A DNA stretch of 30,602 nt. Source: a virus. The notes below the pieces were generated by a model. It worked only from the letters and a program-made list of their open reading frames with translations, did no database searches and was not told where the DNA came from. Positions 28,945 through 30,602 of this stretch are shown piece after piece (position 1 is the first letter of the stretch; the number at the start of each line of letters is the position of its first letter). Position numbers and translations under genes: made by a program. The stretch spans positions 1 through 30,602 of IMG/VR virus record IMGVR_UViG_3300035698_003324, one strand, 5' to 3'.

Positions 28945-29839
28945 AGACATCGTCGTAGTATCAGACAACTTTTATCCGGCATACACTGGCGGAGCAGAGA
29001 TGACAACGGAAGCGATCCTCGAAAACTACCCTGGCAAGATCAAGCGGATCAGAAGCAAGGATCTTAATTACTTACATCTCGCTATGAATAAAAAGAAACT
29101 TTGGATCTTCACAAATATCGAGTACATCAATATGGCATTACTGCCAACCATCGCACGAAACCTAACATACGCCGTGATTGAATACGATTATAAATTTTGC
29201 AGATTAAGAAGCCCGGAGAAACACATCTACCTAGAGAGATCTAAACCAACACCGATACCAGCAATCGTCCAGCTGATGGATAACTCTAAAGGTAATTTCT
29301 TTATGAGCCAGAAGCAAGTGCTTGATCATATTGATTACATAACGAGAGAATACAAAGCACCGGCATTCGTGATCGGTTCATGCTTTTCAAAAGATGATCT
29401 GAATTTCATTGAAGAGTTGTCGATGAAAAAGATAGTACGGCAGGATAAATGGTTGATCCAATATTCAAAGTCATGGATCAAAGGAACAAACAAATGTGTT
29501 GAGTCAGCGATCAAGCAAGGCGTTGACTATGAGTTTTTAGAAAATCTCAAACACCGTGACCTTCTCAAAAAGCTACGCCATTGCCAGGGGCTTATCTACA
29601 CACCAAACGGTGCAGATACATGTCCTCGACTGGTAATTGAAGCGAAACTTCTTGGTTGCGATTTAGAGTTAAACGATTACGTGCTTCATAAAGACGAGAA
29701 TTGGTTTAACAAGGATCCACAGGAAGTGCTTTCTTACTTGAGAATAAGACCGGCAGTTTTTTGGAATAGATTAACTCAATTACTTACGGAGGAAAACGAT
29801 GGCAAAATTCATCAACGAACGAACAAAGCAAGAGTTTGA
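28931..29839 (+). CDS. GT-B glycosyltransferase-like protein
   Basis: This 302-aa protein overlaps the GT-A gene by 14 nt and follows GAGGAG. IVVVSDNFYPAYTGGAEMTTEAIL (residues 7-30) is the classical N-terminal start of GT4-type enzymes ('...D.f.p..GGaE......'). The C-terminal domain includes LRHCQGLIYTPNGADTCPRLVIEAKLLGCDLELND (about 216-250), where 'y.p.g.d..prlviEA..lGc' matches the donor-binding E-x7-E type region in a reduced form. Middle part has no second clear motif. It is shorter than typical GT4 (~370 aa), so the two domains are compact. Confidence 0.7.
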   Translation: MKIHKDIVVVSDNFYPAYTGGAEMTTEAILENYPGKIKRIRSKDLNYLHLAMNKKKLWIFTNIEYINMALLPTIARNLTYAVIEYDYKFCRLRSPEKHIYLERSKPTPIPAIVQLMDNSKGNFFMSQKQVLDHIDYITREYKAPAFVIGSCFSKDDLNFIEELSMKKIVRQDKWLIQYSKSWIKGTNKCVESAIKQGVDYEFLENLKHRDLLKKLRHCQGLIYTPNGADTCPRLVIEAKLLGCDLELNDYVLHKDENWFNKDPQEVLSYLRIRPAVFWNRLTQLLTEENDGKIHQRTNKARV

Positions 29840-30050
29840 TTTCCCTGCAGGATGTAATCCAGCAGATCCGATATCAAATGAAAAATTGAAAGAAGTAAAG
29901 GGCGACACAAAAGCGGATGCGAAAGCAAAGAAAGACGCTGATGCAAAAGCTAAGAAAGAAGCGGACGACAAAGCGGCAAAAGATAAAGCTGACGCGGATG
30001 CGAAAGCCAAAGCTGATGCAGAGGCGAAAGCCAAAGAGGGAGATAAGTAA
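29799..30050 (+). CDS. Lys/Ala/Asp-repeat protein
   Basis: ATG 29799 follows GGAGGAAAAC and overlaps the previous gene by 41 nt. Residues 1-35 are a normal mixed segment (FINERTKQEFDFPAGCNPADP), and residues 36-83 are an imperfect repeat of KADAKAK/DAKAKKDAD units, strongly predicted to be a charged single helix or coil. Function unknown; similar tails occur in phage structural or linker proteins. It lies between two glycosyltransferase genes. Lys-rich helices could bind DNA or acidic surfaces (speculative). Confidence 0.65.
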   Translation: MAKFINERTKQEFDFPAGCNPADPISNEKLKEVKGDTKADAKAKKDADAKAKKEADDKAAKDKADADAKAKADAEAKAKEGDK

Positions 30051-30051
30051 A

Positions 30052-30602
30052 ATGAGCAAACCGAAGCTTCAATGGGTAACACAAGAAAGTGATTCCATAG
30101 GAAACGCCTTCGGATATGCTTCACATAATCGTGAAATGAAGCGGCACAGTGCTGAGTTTATCGACATCGATGACTCGGCACCTGTCGCCCTCATGATCGT
30201 GCCGGCAGATAAGTTCGTGCGGATACCAGGAAAGATCAATATTCTTTTCAGCATGTTTGAAACAACGGATCTGCCAACAACATACATGAAAGCTTTGAAA
30301 GATGCTGACGCAATAATCGTGCCTTGTAAATTCTGCAAGGACTTATTTAAACGATACACAACAACGCCGATCTACGTATGCCATGAAGGTGTGGACACGA
30401 ACATATATCAACACCACAAAAGGACATTAAGTAGAGATGACAAATTTAGATTTTTATGGGTTGGAGCCGCAAACCCACGCAAAGGATATCCGATTGTCCT
30501 GGAAGCAATCAAGCTATTTGAAAACGTGCCAAACGTAGAGATCTACATGAAAACAACAATGCCAAAGATAACGTGGATCGATACAATAAAAGCAACATGG
30601 CA
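30052..30602 (+). CDS. GT4-like glycosyltransferase (3' partial)
   Basis: ATG 30052 lies one base after the previous stop, with AGAGGGAGA upstream; 183 codons are open to the window end. FETTDLPTTYMKALKDADAIIVPCKFCKDLFKR (residues about 71-103) is the usual GT4 switch from N- to C-domain ('E....p..w...l...D.iivps.f....f'). VCHEGVDTNIY and FRFLWVGAANPRKGYPIVLEAI (about 110-158) are the donor-domain start, with the typical 'G.....KG......a'. The E-x7-E catalytic region would lie beyond the edge. It appears full-length GT4 in pattern. Third sugar-transfer gene in a row. Confidence 0.82.
   Translation, partial: MSKPKLQWVTQESDSIGNAFGYASHNREMKRHSAEFIDIDDSAPVALMIVPADKFVRIPGKINILFSMFETTDLPTTYMKALKDADAIIVPCKFCKDLFKRYTTTPIYVCHEGVDTNIYQHHKRTLSRDDKFRFLWVGAANPRKGYPIVLEAIKLFENVPNVEIYMKTTMPKITWIDTIKATW

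Noticed and set aside
1-30602. Search by eye for tRNA genes, IS elements, integrase and att sites
   Set aside because: No cloverleaf, transposase or recombinase motifs were recognised; a computed search would be needed to exclude them fully.

Overview
This window is almost certainly most of the genome of a tailed double-stranded DNA phage with a lambda-like long non-contractile tail (siphovirus layout) and an HK97-fold capsid. Every supported gene lies on the + strand. Genes are tightly packed, with many ATGA start/stop overlaps and strong AGGAG ribosome binding sites, and base composition is roughly 40% G+C by eye. A Sec signal peptide, a lipoprotein with a lipobox, perfect E. coli-type DnaA boxes and sigma70-like promoters suggest a Gram-negative bacterial host. 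I saw no integrase, no CI-type repressor, no tRNA and no CRISPR array.

Layout. 1-9.4 kb is the tail module: tail-completion protein (5' partial), tail terminator, major tail tube, tail assembly chaperones joined by a programmed -1 frameshift, a short tape measure, then gpM-, gpL-, NlpC/P60 (gpK)- and gpI/gpJ-like tip proteins. 9.4-12.85 kb holds a glycine-rich adhesin-like protein with a signal peptide, a one-TM protein, a papain-like hydrolase and small zinc-ribbon proteins. A promoter with a dyad at 12.86 kb starts a new block: a small HTH regulator, a secreted SleB-like wall hydrolase, recombination genes (a conserved phage recombination-associated protein, a PD-(D/E)XK nuclease, a coiled-coil partner), several small proteins, and a lambda O-like initiator whose gene contains the likely replication origin (two perfect DnaA boxes plus three 16-bp palindromic iterons). 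After a DUF115/MptE-like gene, a second strong promoter embedded in a 10-bp inverted repeat (18.23 kb) drives small Cys-rich proteins, a RusA resolvase, a methyltransferase-like protein and two small exported proteins.

A gap at 20.70-20.92 kb contains a dyad (possible cos or operator) and a strong Rho-independent terminator. The packaging/head module follows: ParB-like protein, small and large (GpA-type) terminase, a portal fused to a MuF domain, prohead protease and major capsid protein. After the capsid gene and its hairpin come a small membrane protein, a GT-A glycosyltransferase, two GT-B/GT4-like glycosyltransferases (the second cut by the window end) and a Lys/Ala/Asp-repeat protein.

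The window ends among post-capsid genes and starts in a tail-completion gene. If the genome is circular or circularly permuted, only the head-tail connector region would be missing, so the window may be close to a whole genome (inference). The most interesting items are the canonical frameshift signal, the origin inside the initiator gene, the sugar-enzyme cluster next to the capsid gene, the exported Cys/Gly-rich adhesin and a marked excess of GGATCC/GATC sites.
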